Shown: in pieces, positions 56,885-64,000 of the stretch | How positions within the stretch are numbered: position 1 is the stretch's first letter | Layout: each line of letters opens with the position of its first letter | Assembly: GCF_005795905.1 (NCBI RefSeq) | Contig: NZ_VAWE01000004.1 | Span: 1 to 64,000, forward strand | Reading direction: 5' to 3' | DNA: 64,000 nt | Source: Streptomyces marianii | Lineage (GTDB): Bacteria; Actinomycetota; Actinomycetes; Streptomycetales; Streptomycetaceae | Program-made: the position numbers and the translations under genes | The notes under the pieces: generated by a model | What the model saw: the letters and a program-made list of their open reading frames with translations, nothing else | What the model was told of the DNA's origin: nothing | The model's database searches: none

Positions 56885-58954
56885 GTGCTGGTCTACTACT
56901 ACAAGTTGCCGCGGATAAGGACCGTGGCGATTCCCTTCCTGTTCGCGTTCACCACGTTGATGGTGTTCGCCGGACAGGCGCACGCCGCCGATATCGACCC
57001 CACCGGAATCGGCGACCTCATGCCCTCGCCAGATTCCAAGGTGCCCGAAGGTGAGGGCACTCTCTATGAGACGTACCGCAATCCCTCGCTGTGGCAGCTC
57101 GATTCGGATTTCGGCAAGTGGGACGTGTTGGACCCGATGGCCGAAGCCATCGCGGATATCTGCATGGGCCTGATCGCCGTACTCGGTACGGCGTGCATCG
57201 TGATCGTGCAGTGGATTTTCCAACTGACGAGCATTCCGGCCCTTGAGGACGCCATCACCAACAGCATCGGCGGGGCCGCGAAGGGGCTTACCACGACGCT
57301 CCTCCCGAGCGCCCTCGCCGTCGGCGGCCTCGTCGCGTTCGTCCAGCACAAGAAGGGCGGCGGGGGCGGGGGCCTGTCGCAAGTCGCCTGGGTGCTGATC
57401 TCCGGAGTGGTGTCCGTCTCCCTCCTGACCAGCCCTCAGACCTGGGTCGGCGGCATCGACAGCGCCCGTCAGGTCGGGTCGAGCATCACCATGAACGCCA
57501 CATCGCAGGGCCTCGGAGACGGCTCGGGCGACTTCCCGTTCAAGCTCGACCACAAGCCGAAATTCAGCGGCAACGGCCGGGATGACGCGCTCCGGAAATC
57601 GTCCGACGCCGTATGGCGCGCATATGTTGCGACCCCGTGGTGTGTCGCTGAATTCGGGAGTTTCGAGGTCTGCGAGAAGTACGGGAAAGACCTCCTCGAC
57701 CTGGGAACCAACAAGGACAAGCGCAAGGAATGGTTGCAGGACAACGTCACTGACGAGGCCGTCGGCGGCGATTCGGTGAAATGGCGTCAGGGTCACTCAC
57801 CCGTCGGCCGAATCATGGTCACCATCCCCGCCCTCATCTCCGTCATCCTGTTCGCGGCCTTGATTCTGATGCTCGCCTTCACCTCACTGGCGAGCCTCCT
57901 CGGCGCCCTCATGTTGCTACTGACCGGCGTCATCTTCGCGTGCCTCTGGGTGATCCCGGGACGGCCCCGCCAATGGGGACTCGCCTGGTTCGATCAGCTC
58001 CTCGCACGCACCCTCGAAAGCCTCATCGCGACGATGGTCCTCGGCGCCGTCCTGTCCTTGCAGGCCGCCACGACGCAGATGTTCGGCGAGTACGGATGGC
58101 TCCCCACCAGCGGCCTGAGCATCGCCGCCGCCATCGTCGGGATGAACTTCCGGGCGGTCGTGGCCCAAATCTTCGGCGTCCGCGGCACCACAAGCGGAAT
58201 GCTCGGGGGCCTCCTCGCCGCAAAGATGCTCAACAGCGGGGGAGGCGGCCGACGTCGAGGCGGGGGCGTCGACCACCAGCCCGTGACCACCCTCCCCGGC
58301 CGCCGCCGTCGTCGAGGCGGCGGCGGAGGAGGCGGAGGAGGCGGAGGAGGCGGTGACGACCTGCCGCAGCTCCCCGGCGGGGGAGGCGGCGGCTCGGCCG
58401 ATGACATCGACGTCGTCCTCACCCGGATTCCGCGGCAACGGCCCCCGGCGCCCGCACCGCTCCCGGGCCCCGGCGGCGGCCCCGCGCTTCCCGCCGGCAC
58501 TGGCGGCGGCGGCACTGGCGGCGCTACGGCACCCGGCGGCCGGTCCGACGGTCCGGTGATCACCCTCGACCGCGAACGGCCCGACGTCACCGGCAAGGCC
58601 CGCGCCACCCTGCCCCCGCAGCCGTCGAGGCCGCGGCCCGCCCTGCCCGGCGGTAAGGACGGGGCGACGTCAGGGGACGCGACGAGCCGCCCGGCCATCG
58701 GGTCGGGGTCGGGGACGGGGCCGACACCGGTCATGCGCCCGGAGAACGGCGGGACGCCGAACTACGCCTTCCGGCAGGCGCCGCCGCCGTCCACACCGGG
58801 CCGGTCCGAGCCCAAGATCATTCAGGCGACGGTCATCCGTAGCACGCCCAACGGGCCGCCGCCGCGCCCGGCGGGCAGCACACAGCCGCCGCCCCGGGCA
58901 ACTGCGCCGGCACGCCGCAACGCGGCCCCGGCGCCCAGGAACAACAGGGGGTAG
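56885..58954 (+). CDS. Polytopic membrane protein, VirB6/TrbL-like
   Basis: 689 aa, GTG 56885 three bases after the previous stop. Signal-like start (VAIPFLFAFTTLMVFAGQAH, then AAD). Hydrophobic segments at ~75-105, ~130-155, ~305-345 (GRIMVTIPALISVILFAALI; LLGALMLLLTGVIFACLWVI) and ~375-440. The last ~230 residues are Gly/Pro/Arg-rich, including a run of twelve Gly, presumably disordered. Fits the VirB6-type pore component position after VirB4. Confidence 0.7.
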   Translation: MLVYYYKLPRIRTVAIPFLFAFTTLMVFAGQAHAADIDPTGIGDLMPSPDSKVPEGEGTLYETYRNPSLWQLDSDFGKWDVLDPMAEAIADICMGLIAVLGTACIVIVQWIFQLTSIPALEDAITNSIGGAAKGLTTTLLPSALAVGGLVAFVQHKKGGGGGGLSQVAWVLISGVVSVSLLTSPQTWVGGIDSARQVGSSITMNATSQGLGDGSGDFPFKLDHKPKFSGNGRDDALRKSSDAVWRAYVATPWCVAEFGSFEVCEKYGKDLLDLGTNKDKRKEWLQDNVTDEAVGGDSVKWRQGHSPVGRIMVTIPALISVILFAALILMLAFTSLASLLGALMLLLTGVIFACLWVIPGRPRQWGLAWFDQLLARTLESLIATMVLGAVLSLQAATTQMFGEYGWLPTSGLSIAAAIVGMNFRAVVAQIFGVRGTTSGMLGGLLAAKMLNSGGGGRRRGGGVDHQPVTTLPGRRRRRGGGGGGGGGGGGGDDLPQLPGGGGGGSADDIDVVLTRIPRQRPPAPAPLPGPGGGPALPAGTGGGGTGGATAPGGRSDGPVITLDRERPDVTGKARATLPPQPSRPRPALPGGKDGATSGDATSRPAIGSGSGTGPTPVMRPENGGTPNYAFRQAPPPSTPGRSEPKIIQATVIRSTPNGPPPRPAGSTQPPPRATAPARRNAAPAPRNNRG

Positions 58955-58957
58955 GCC

Positions 58958-59740
58958 ATGGGGAAGAACGAACGGACGCCCGACGAGTGGCGCGAGATCC
59001 TCGACTCGTTCGAGTACCCGGAGGAGGTCCGGAAGACCAAGGGGCGCCGAGGACGTCGAGAAGCCAAGCGCGAGCACCGCGAGGCCGTCCGCCGGCGGAC
59101 AAAGGAATGGGTCCGCGAGGAACGCCGCCGCGACCCGATCCGCCCGGCCGGGGCCCTGATCATCGTTGTGGTGATCCTGGGCCTCGGCCTCGGGGCCCGG
59201 TACGTGTGGCCGAGTCTCCTCGGCGGGGACGACAAGGGCGGCAGCGTCACGGCCACGGCGAGCCCCACCCCCGGCGCCCAGGACGACAAGCCCACGGCGG
59301 CCGGGACGAGTGCACCCTCGGCGCCGCCGAGTTCGTCCGCGTCCGCGGCCGTCGACCTCGACGACCCGGACCACGTCGCCGAGGAGTTCGTACGGCTCTA
59401 CCTCACGCGCAACCCGCCCAAGGACGGCGACCACACGGCGAGCGTCCTCCGGGCCGAGCCCTACATGAGGCCCGCCCTCGTCGAGAACCTCGCCGCCCAA
59501 GCCGACCAGGCATGGAACAAGCTCGTCAGCCGCGGCGGCATCGCCACCGTGCGCACGGTCAAGGTCGAACCCGCCGGCACCGATCTGCCCGTTGACACCC
59601 CCATCCGGGTATGGCGGAAGACCACGGCAAAGATCGACGTCGAGGGATACGAGGACTACAGCGAAACCACGGTTCTACAGGTCGAGTTGACCAACGGCGA
59701 CGGCACCGGGTGGCGCGTCTCCCGGATTCTGGGGCTGTAG
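58958..59740 (+). CDS. Single-pass membrane protein of conjugation operon
   Basis: 260 aa, ATG 58958. Charged cytoplasmic N-terminus of ~65 residues (RRGRREAKREHREAVRRRTK), one membrane helix (AGALIIVVVILGLGLGARYV), Thr/Ala/Ser linker and a folded extracytoplasmic domain (DHVAEEFVRLYLTRN; TTVLQVELTNGDGTGWRVSR) of the NTF2-like kind seen in VirB8/TcpC. Stop overlaps the next start. Confidence 0.7.
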   Translation: MGKNERTPDEWREILDSFEYPEEVRKTKGRRGRREAKREHREAVRRRTKEWVREERRRDPIRPAGALIIVVVILGLGLGARYVWPSLLGGDDKGGSVTATASPTPGAQDDKPTAAGTSAPSAPPSSSASAAVDLDDPDHVAEEFVRLYLTRNPPKDGDHTASVLRAEPYMRPALVENLAAQADQAWNKLVSRGGIATVRTVKVEPAGTDLPVDTPIRVWRKTTAKIDVEGYEDYSETTVLQVELTNGDGTGWRVSRILGL

Positions 59741-60966
59741 TGGAGGCACGCGACGCCGCCCGTCTCGCGGGCCGTTTCGTCGGCACGGGCGTCAAGGTCA
59801 AGGCCGCCGCCATAGCGTCCGTGGTGTTCGTCGTCTTCCTGTTCATCGTCGGCCTCTTCGGCGCCGGCATCGGCGGCAAGGCATACGCCGACTCATGCGG
59901 CGACCCCGGAACGCCCAGCGTCGACTACGGCGACGTTGACGTTGACGGCGACGAGCCCACCGCCCAGCAGCCCGACGCCAACCAGCGGAACTACCAGATA
60001 GCCAACGCCAAGATCATTGACGGCGTCGCCCAGAACAACGGACTCTCGGGCCGGGCAACGCTCGTCGGCCTGATGACCGCCCTACAGGAGTCCACCCTCC
60101 TCAACCTGCCCAACGGCCACGCCGACTCGGTCGGCCTGTTCCAACAGCGAGAGTCGCAGGGGTGGGGAAGCCGCGGCGACATCATGAAACCGAAGTACGC
60201 CGCGACCATGTTTTTCATGGGTGCCAAGGACGGAGACCCGCCCGGCCTGACCGACATCAAGGGCTGGGAAAAGATGGGCCTCGGCGAGGCCGCCCAAGCC
60301 GTACAGAAGTCCGCACACCCGGAGCTCTACGACGGCGAGGAGGACGCCGCCCGCGAGATCGCCAAGGAGGCGGGCCTCGACCTCGACCGCCCCGCCAAGG
60401 ATGCCGGCGCCAACGAGGACCAGGACCAGGGCGACGACACCGCCACCGATGGCGGCGACGGGGACGACTCCGCTATCGAGTGCTACCCCGAGGACGACAA
60501 CAACGGCACCGGCAAGCCCGGCAAGCCCGGTGCGGCCTTCCACGACGGTGATGCGCCGTGGCCCTCGTCCGTCAAGAACCCCCGCAGCACCGAGGCCGCC
60601 ATCGCATGGGCCGAGAGCGAGGCCCAGACCGGCGGCCGGGACTGGTATCGCGCCTGCCTCGCGTTCGTTGCCCGTGCGTACGGCTGGAGTTTCTCCGGAG
60701 TGCCGTACGCCATCGACCACTACCGCGAGATGCCAGCCAGCATGAAACACGACAAGGACAGGAATCCCCCGCCGGGTGCCCTGATGTATTGGGAAACGGG
60801 AGGCCGAGCGGGCCACGTTGCCGTGTATCTCGGAGACGGGAAAATCGCGAGCAATGACATTCTCCGCCCTGGTTACATTGACGTCGTACCGGCAACCGAC
60901 ATTGAAAGCAAATGGGGGGCTACCTATGTCGGATGGGCACCGCCGTACTTCCCCAAGGGTGGATAG
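59740..60966 (+). CDS. Cell-wall hydrolase: lytic transglycosylase-like plus NlpC/P60
   Basis: 408 aa, GTG 59740 overlapping the previous stop. One N-terminal membrane helix (AAIASVVFVVFLFIVGLFGA). Then a transglycosylase-like segment (LMTALQESTLLNLPNGHADS, then VGLFQQRESQGWG, ~111-145) with the catalytic-type Glu. After an acidic linker comes an NlpC/P60-type domain with DWYRACLAFVARAYGW (Cys ~306) and GRAGHVAVYLGDG (His ~360). It would open peptidoglycan for the transfer channel, like VirB1 or the TcpG/TraG hydrolases of Gram-positive systems. Confidence 0.8.
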   Translation: MEARDAARLAGRFVGTGVKVKAAAIASVVFVVFLFIVGLFGAGIGGKAYADSCGDPGTPSVDYGDVDVDGDEPTAQQPDANQRNYQIANAKIIDGVAQNNGLSGRATLVGLMTALQESTLLNLPNGHADSVGLFQQRESQGWGSRGDIMKPKYAATMFFMGAKDGDPPGLTDIKGWEKMGLGEAAQAVQKSAHPELYDGEEDAAREIAKEAGLDLDRPAKDAGANEDQDQGDDTATDGGDGDDSAIECYPEDDNNGTGKPGKPGAAFHDGDAPWPSSVKNPRSTEAAIAWAESEAQTGGRDWYRACLAFVARAYGWSFSGVPYAIDHYREMPASMKHDKDRNPPPGALMYWETGGRAGHVAVYLGDGKIASNDILRPGYIDVVPATDIESKWGATYVGWAPPYFPKGG

Positions 60967-60976
60967 GTAGACCGCA

Positions 60977-61903
60977 ATGACAATCACTGACCCTGACCAG
61001 GTTCCCGCAACTCCCGTCTACACCATCACGGTGAGCTCGACCGGCGCCGCCGCAGTCGACGGGGAGGAAGTCACCGCGCCCGGCCTCGCCCCCAACGCGG
61101 CCCGCGTCGCCGCGCTCGCCGAGGTCCGGATCAAGGCCGCCTTTCATGGCCGCCCCGTCCGCGTCATCGCCAAGGAATCCGACGGGGCCGCATGGCCCCT
61201 GATCGTGGCCGTAGACGGCACCGTGACGACGCTCGACCACCCGCACCCCACACCGGCACGCCCACCGGCCCCCGCGCCCGTACAGGCGCCCCCAGCGCCC
61301 CCAAGCACCCCGCCCGCGGGTGAGTTCACCGTCGCCATTCCGCGGGAGGAGGCCCCGGCGTGGATGGTGGCGGGCACACAGGCCGCCGCCGGCCAGCAGT
61401 ACGCCGCGCCCGTCCCGGCCGCCGCCGACCCGCACACGCCCGCCTCACCGTGGACCGCCCCGCTACCCCCCGAGTACGGCCCGCTCCTGGCCGAGCTCGT
61501 CGCCAACGAAAAGGCCGGCAGGCTCGCCGAGGCCACCGTCGCGGCCGTCAAGCTCGAAGCCGCCCTCACGGGCACGTACGGGCCCCTCGCACCCCCCACC
61601 GTCAACGTCATGACCACCCGGGCATGGCTGACGCTGCGACAGGTCGAGGAGTCCGAGGAGTGGGCCGAGACGACGGAGCTCCTGTTCCAGACGGCGCAGC
61701 ACCGCCGGGAAGCCCAGGCCCCCGAGGAGGACACCGGGCAACTGATCCGCAACGCGCACGCCGTATGGATCAGGCTCGCTCTGGACGATCCCGAGTACGC
61801 CCGCGAGACGGCCGAGCCGGTGCTCGCCCTCCTCGGGGACCATCCCGACAACGCACGCCGCGTAAGCGCGATGTTCAGCCTCCTCGGGGGCGCAGCGGCG
61901 TAG
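60977..61903 (+). CDS. Hypothetical soluble protein, operon end
   Basis: 308 aa, ATG 60977 ten bases after the previous stop. N-terminal domain ~1-95 (TITVSSTGAAAVDGEEVTAP; HGRPVRVIAKESDGAAWPLI), a Pro-rich linker (~90-165) and a helical C-terminal domain (LLAELVANEKAGRLAEATVA; LFQTAQHRREAQAPEEDTGQ). No known family. Last gene of the conjugation operon; a strong terminator follows. Confidence 0.65.
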   Translation: MTITDPDQVPATPVYTITVSSTGAAAVDGEEVTAPGLAPNAARVAALAEVRIKAAFHGRPVRVIAKESDGAAWPLIVAVDGTVTTLDHPHPTPARPPAPAPVQAPPAPPSTPPAGEFTVAIPREEAPAWMVAGTQAAAGQQYAAPVPAAADPHTPASPWTAPLPPEYGPLLAELVANEKAGRLAEATVAAVKLEAALTGTYGPLAPPTVNVMTTRAWLTLRQVEESEEWAETTELLFQTAQHRREAQAPEEDTGQLIRNAHAVWIRLALDDPEYARETAEPVLALLGDHPDNARRVSAMFSLLGGAAA

Positions 61904-61928
61904 CAGGGCACCGCCACAAGCGCACACA

Positions 61929-61966
61929 CGAGATCCCCCTCCCGACCCATCGGGAGGGGGATCTCG
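61929..61966 (+). terminator. Strong terminator at the end of the conjugation operon
   Basis: 17-bp perfect stem (61929-61945 with 61950-61966), loop CCCA. Confidence 0.88.
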
Positions 61967-62040
61967 TGCTTTCCGGGCCGGGGCGCACCAGGGCGCAGCA
62001 AGGCGCAGCGCAGCCCTGAAAGGCCCTCACGGGCCCTTAT

Positions 62041-62291
62041 TTCCGGGGCGTGGCCCAGGGTGCCACACGGCACGCCGCGCACCGCCCTGCGGGCCCTGGC
62101 GGGCCCCCCGGGCGAATCGCCGGGCGCCTTCGGCGCGTTCACCGGCGATTCGGTCCCGCTTCGCGGGACCGCCCTTTTGCCTGCGCCTTCGGCGCGCACC
62201 GGCAAAAGGGTTTTCGGCCCTGCGCCTTCGGCGCGCACCGGGCCGAAAAGTACGCGCCGCGCCGTGCGGCCTCCTGGGTCACGCCCCGGAA
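62041..62291. other. Large nested-hairpin structure with TTC-loop sub-hairpins
   Basis: Outer arms 62041-62059 and 62273-62291 pair in 18 of 19 positions. Inside lie CGAATCGCCGG/CCGGCGATTCG (62113-62123/62142-62152) around GCGCC-TTC-GGCGC, GGTCCCGC-TTC-GCGGGACC (62152-62170), an arm CCCTTTTGCC/GGCAAAAGGG and an arm TTTTCGGCCC/GGGCCGAAAA, each holding another GCGCC-TTC-GGCGC. No gene is supported in 61904-62316. Possible roles: structured RNA, transfer or single-strand origin, replication-related site. Confidence 0.7.
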
Positions 62292-62316
62292 GCACACACG
62301 AAAGGCGCTTACTTCC

Positions 62317-62874
62317 GTGACCCCAATTTCCTGCCCGCAGTGCGGCGGCCTCTCGGCCTACCGCATTCGGCCCGACGGCCTGTTTGGTTGCCCCGAATGC
62401 GGTGACCTCCTCGACCGTCGCGACATCGACCTCGACGGCTCCGACGTCTGGGGAGTCGACGACGACGGCACGCTGTGCATCGTCACCGACCCCGGGCACT
62501 CCCTTGAATGCCTCATGCAGGCCGTAGAGGAATACCTCACCGCCGACGAGTGCCCCAACGCCGAATACGCCCGACGCTCCGCCATCAGGAGCATTCGGGA
62601 GTTCCTCGGCGACTACGCCGAAGCGCGCCGTATCGGAATCCAGAAGCCCGAGATCGGCTACACCCGGGAAAAGGTCAGCGTCGCCATGAACGAGGGCGCC
62701 GACATGATCCTCGGAGAAATCAGCCTCGGCGAGCCGGAAGAGGACGCGATCAACCTCGTCGTGAACGCTGCAATGACGCGTCTCGAAAACCCCTGCGCCA
62801 CGTTCGAGGAAATGGCCGCAGAGCAGTACAGCGAGAGTGCCGACGAAATCCGTTCGTGGTGGGGGTGGAGCTAA
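62317..62874 (+). CDS. Zinc-ribbon protein
   Basis: 185 aa, GTG 62317. The N-terminal zinc ribbon is CPQCGG...CPECGDLL (residues 6-32). Then an acidic helical body (LECLMQAVEEYLTADECPNA; RSIREFLGDYAEARRIG). No family. Coupled by TAATG to the next gene. The long structured leader just upstream may control its expression. Confidence 0.65.
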   Translation: MTPISCPQCGGLSAYRIRPDGLFGCPECGDLLDRRDIDLDGSDVWGVDDDGTLCIVTDPGHSLECLMQAVEEYLTADECPNAEYARRSAIRSIREFLGDYAEARRIGIQKPEIGYTREKVSVAMNEGADMILGEISLGEPEEDAINLVVNAAMTRLENPCATFEEMAAEQYSESADEIRSWWGWS

Positions 62875-63431
62875 TGAGCACCATGGAAATTCCGAGCTAC
62901 GTCCTCGGTTCCGCAGACCAGGAATGCCGTTACCCCGTCCTCGTCGACGGCCAGACCATCGGACGCATTTACCGGTGGCACGGCGCATGGTTCGCCATTC
63001 CCGCCGGAAAGACGGACGAAATCCGAGTCGGCGCGGGAAGCACCGGCAGCGTAGCCGCCGCTCAATTCCTCGCCCAGGAATTCGACGCGGGCCGAATCAC
63101 CCCGCAGCAGCACACCGACAGCAGCGCCGAGACCCGCGCATTCGTCGGCCCCGTGCCGCTCCTTCACCCGCGAATGCCCGCCACGCCCCGGAACATCGAG
63201 GGCGCGCACAAGGCCATGGCTGGACTGACGGAATTCCTTTGGACCCCCCTCGGCGGCTACCCCGGCGCCGATAACCCGTGGTTCCTGCGGTGCCAGCTCT
63301 GCGGGTGGGAGGGCCCCCGCTACTGGTCCCACTTGCGAGGGCGCAACGGAAACCCGCCCTCGACCTTCCGGCACCCCGAATGCCTCGACGCGGAAAAGGT
63401 CCGCGCCGCAATCACCGCGTACGAGAAGTGA
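62874..63431 (+). CDS. Zinc-finger-type hypothetical protein
   Basis: 185 aa, ATG 62874 sharing a base with the previous stop. The C-terminal CQLCGWEGPRYWSHLRGRNG (~141-160) and RHPEC form a C-x2-C...H...C zinc site. N-terminal beta-rich region (RYPVLVDGQTIGRIYRWHGA). Function unknown; possibly binds nucleic acid. Confidence 0.65.
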   Translation: MSTMEIPSYVLGSADQECRYPVLVDGQTIGRIYRWHGAWFAIPAGKTDEIRVGAGSTGSVAAAQFLAQEFDAGRITPQQHTDSSAETRAFVGPVPLLHPRMPATPRNIEGAHKAMAGLTEFLWTPLGGYPGADNPWFLRCQLCGWEGPRYWSHLRGRNGNPPSTFRHPECLDAEKVRAAITAYEK

Positions 63432-63448
63432 GAGAGAGGGAAAAGGAA

Positions 63449-63739
63449 GTGACGGACCTTTACGCGGACGGCGCCGCCGAGGCAAACAGGACCCGCGCCC
63501 ACTGGGCGGTTACCGCCCTGGAAGCGTTCGGGGAGACGACGGGGCAAAACTACCTCGACGGTTCCCTCGACGTGGACGGCGATGTTCTCAGGGAGTTGGG
63601 CGGTGACCTCCTCGCCGACATGTTCCATCTCGCCCGGCTGAACGGGTTCGCCCCCGAACTCATCATCGACGCGGGGCGAATGCACTTCGAGGCGGAAGTC
63701 GACGAGGAGCAGGCCGAGGAGAACGAGGCGACGGACTGA
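63449..63739 (+). CDS. Small acidic hypothetical protein
   Basis: 96 aa, GTG 63449 after AAAAGGAA. Helical, acidic tail (EVDEEQAEENEATD). Last gene of the three-gene set; a terminator with T-tracts follows. Function unknown. Confidence 0.6.
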   Translation: MTDLYADGAAEANRTRAHWAVTALEAFGETTGQNYLDGSLDVDGDVLRELGGDLLADMFHLARLNGFAPELIIDAGRMHFEAEVDEEQAEENEATD

Positions 63740-63770
63740 ACGGAACGGCCTAGGTAACGACTAGGCAACA

Positions 63771-63805
63771 GAAAAAGGGTGGCGGGTGAATCGCCACCCT
63801 TTTTC
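63771..63805. terminator. Bidirectional terminator with T-tracts
   Basis: 14-bp stem GAAAAAGGGTGGCG (63771-63784) with CGCCACCCTTTTTC (63792-63805). AAAAA/TTTTT at the outer ends makes it a rare intrinsic-type terminator for this DNA. Confidence 0.85.
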
Positions 63806-63832
63806 CATGCCCAAAATGCGCGGGCAATCGAC

Positions 63833-63980
63833 AGCCCTACGGGCTGGGCCGCCTCTATGTGGCCTCCGGCCACGGGCGGCCTGGTCCCGCTTCGCGGGCC
63901 CGAAAGGAAACCCGCCCCCCTAAGTGGCCTTCGGCCACGGGGCGGGAAAGACCCGGCCCTATCGGGCCGCCGCTATCGCG
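63833..63980. repeat. Hairpin array at the window end
   Basis: Consecutive hairpins: AGCCC-TAC-GGGCT (63833-63845); GTGGCC-TCC-GGCCAC (63859-63873) inside arms 63847-63853/63875-63881; CCCGC-TTC-GCGGG (63886-63898); GTGGCC-TTC-GGCCAC (63924-63938) inside CCCGCCCC/GGGGCGGG (63911-63918/63939-63946); CGGCCC-TATC-GGGCCG (63954-63969); CCGC-TATC-GCGG. No gene is supported in 63740-64000. Related to the arrays at 16-84 and 62.1 kb. Confidence 0.65.
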
Positions 63981-64000
63981 GTGGGCCCCTCTAAGGCGCT

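Noticed and set aside
63900..64000. tRNA-like stem-loops
   Set aside because: Successive hairpins do not form a cloverleaf, and there is no anticodon arm or acceptor/CCA arrangement.

Overview
The window is high-GC DNA with GTG and ATG starts, coupled stop/start codons (GTGA, ATGA) and Streptomyces-type protein families. A terminal-protein gene (tpg) next to a telomere-associated-protein gene (tap) marks it as part of a Streptomyces linear plasmid, or a linear-replicon region of a close relative. No telomere, relaxase or rRNA/tRNA gene was seen inside the window.

Layout. (1) 1-840: hairpins, then an origin-like tract with GTGCAC...TGGCGGGTT iterons and DnaA-box-like sites. (2) 0.84-13.4 kb: a 2411-aa protein joining a DUF3560-like region to a C5-cytosine DNA methyltransferase, a TniQ-like protein, several unknowns, and a second iteron cluster at 12.68-12.89 kb. 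(3) 13.4-22.8 kb, minus strand: ParB-like, unknown partner, ParA-like, a DUF6884-like protein, Tap, Tpg and a zinc/helix-turn-helix protein that could be a replication initiator. (4) 22.9-25.4 kb: small genes, including a possible toxin-antitoxin pair. (5) 25.7-34.3 kb: a GntR regulator with twin operators and a divergent, tightly coupled run of membrane and coiled-coil proteins ending in an FtsK/TraB-like DNA translocase. (6) 34.6-36.9 kb: an unknown protein, an orphan Pycsar-type membrane effector and a RapZ C-terminal-domain protein. (7) 37.3-40.1 kb: a regulatory module (XRE-TPR regulator, small proteins, anti-sigma-type ATPase). (8) 40.2-47.1 kb: an apparently undescribed RiPP cluster with a TPR regulator, two tandem paralogous Fe(II)/2-oxoglutarate-type oxygenases, a 50-aa precursor peptide, YcaO, TfuA and an MFS exporter. 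(9) 47.2-61.9 kb: a second FtsK-like translocase and a VirB4/Tcp-like conjugation operon with a cell-wall hydrolase. (10) 61.9-64 kb: a strongly terminated operon end, a roughly 250-bp nested-hairpin structure, three small genes and another hairpin array.

Besides the genes, four families of repeated DNA elements are visible. They are: TTGTAG-N5-CTACAA dyads upstream of five genes; a 39-bp element starting ATGTCCCCAGCTCA at three loci; four-box GACA arrays with identical 15-12-12 spacing inside three unrelated genes; and paired 18-bp palindromes 63 bp apart, three pairs inside the methyltransferase gene. They suggest plasmid-wide regulators or segregation/transfer proteins acting at many sites. 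The RiPP cluster and the GACA arrays are the best candidates for new biology.
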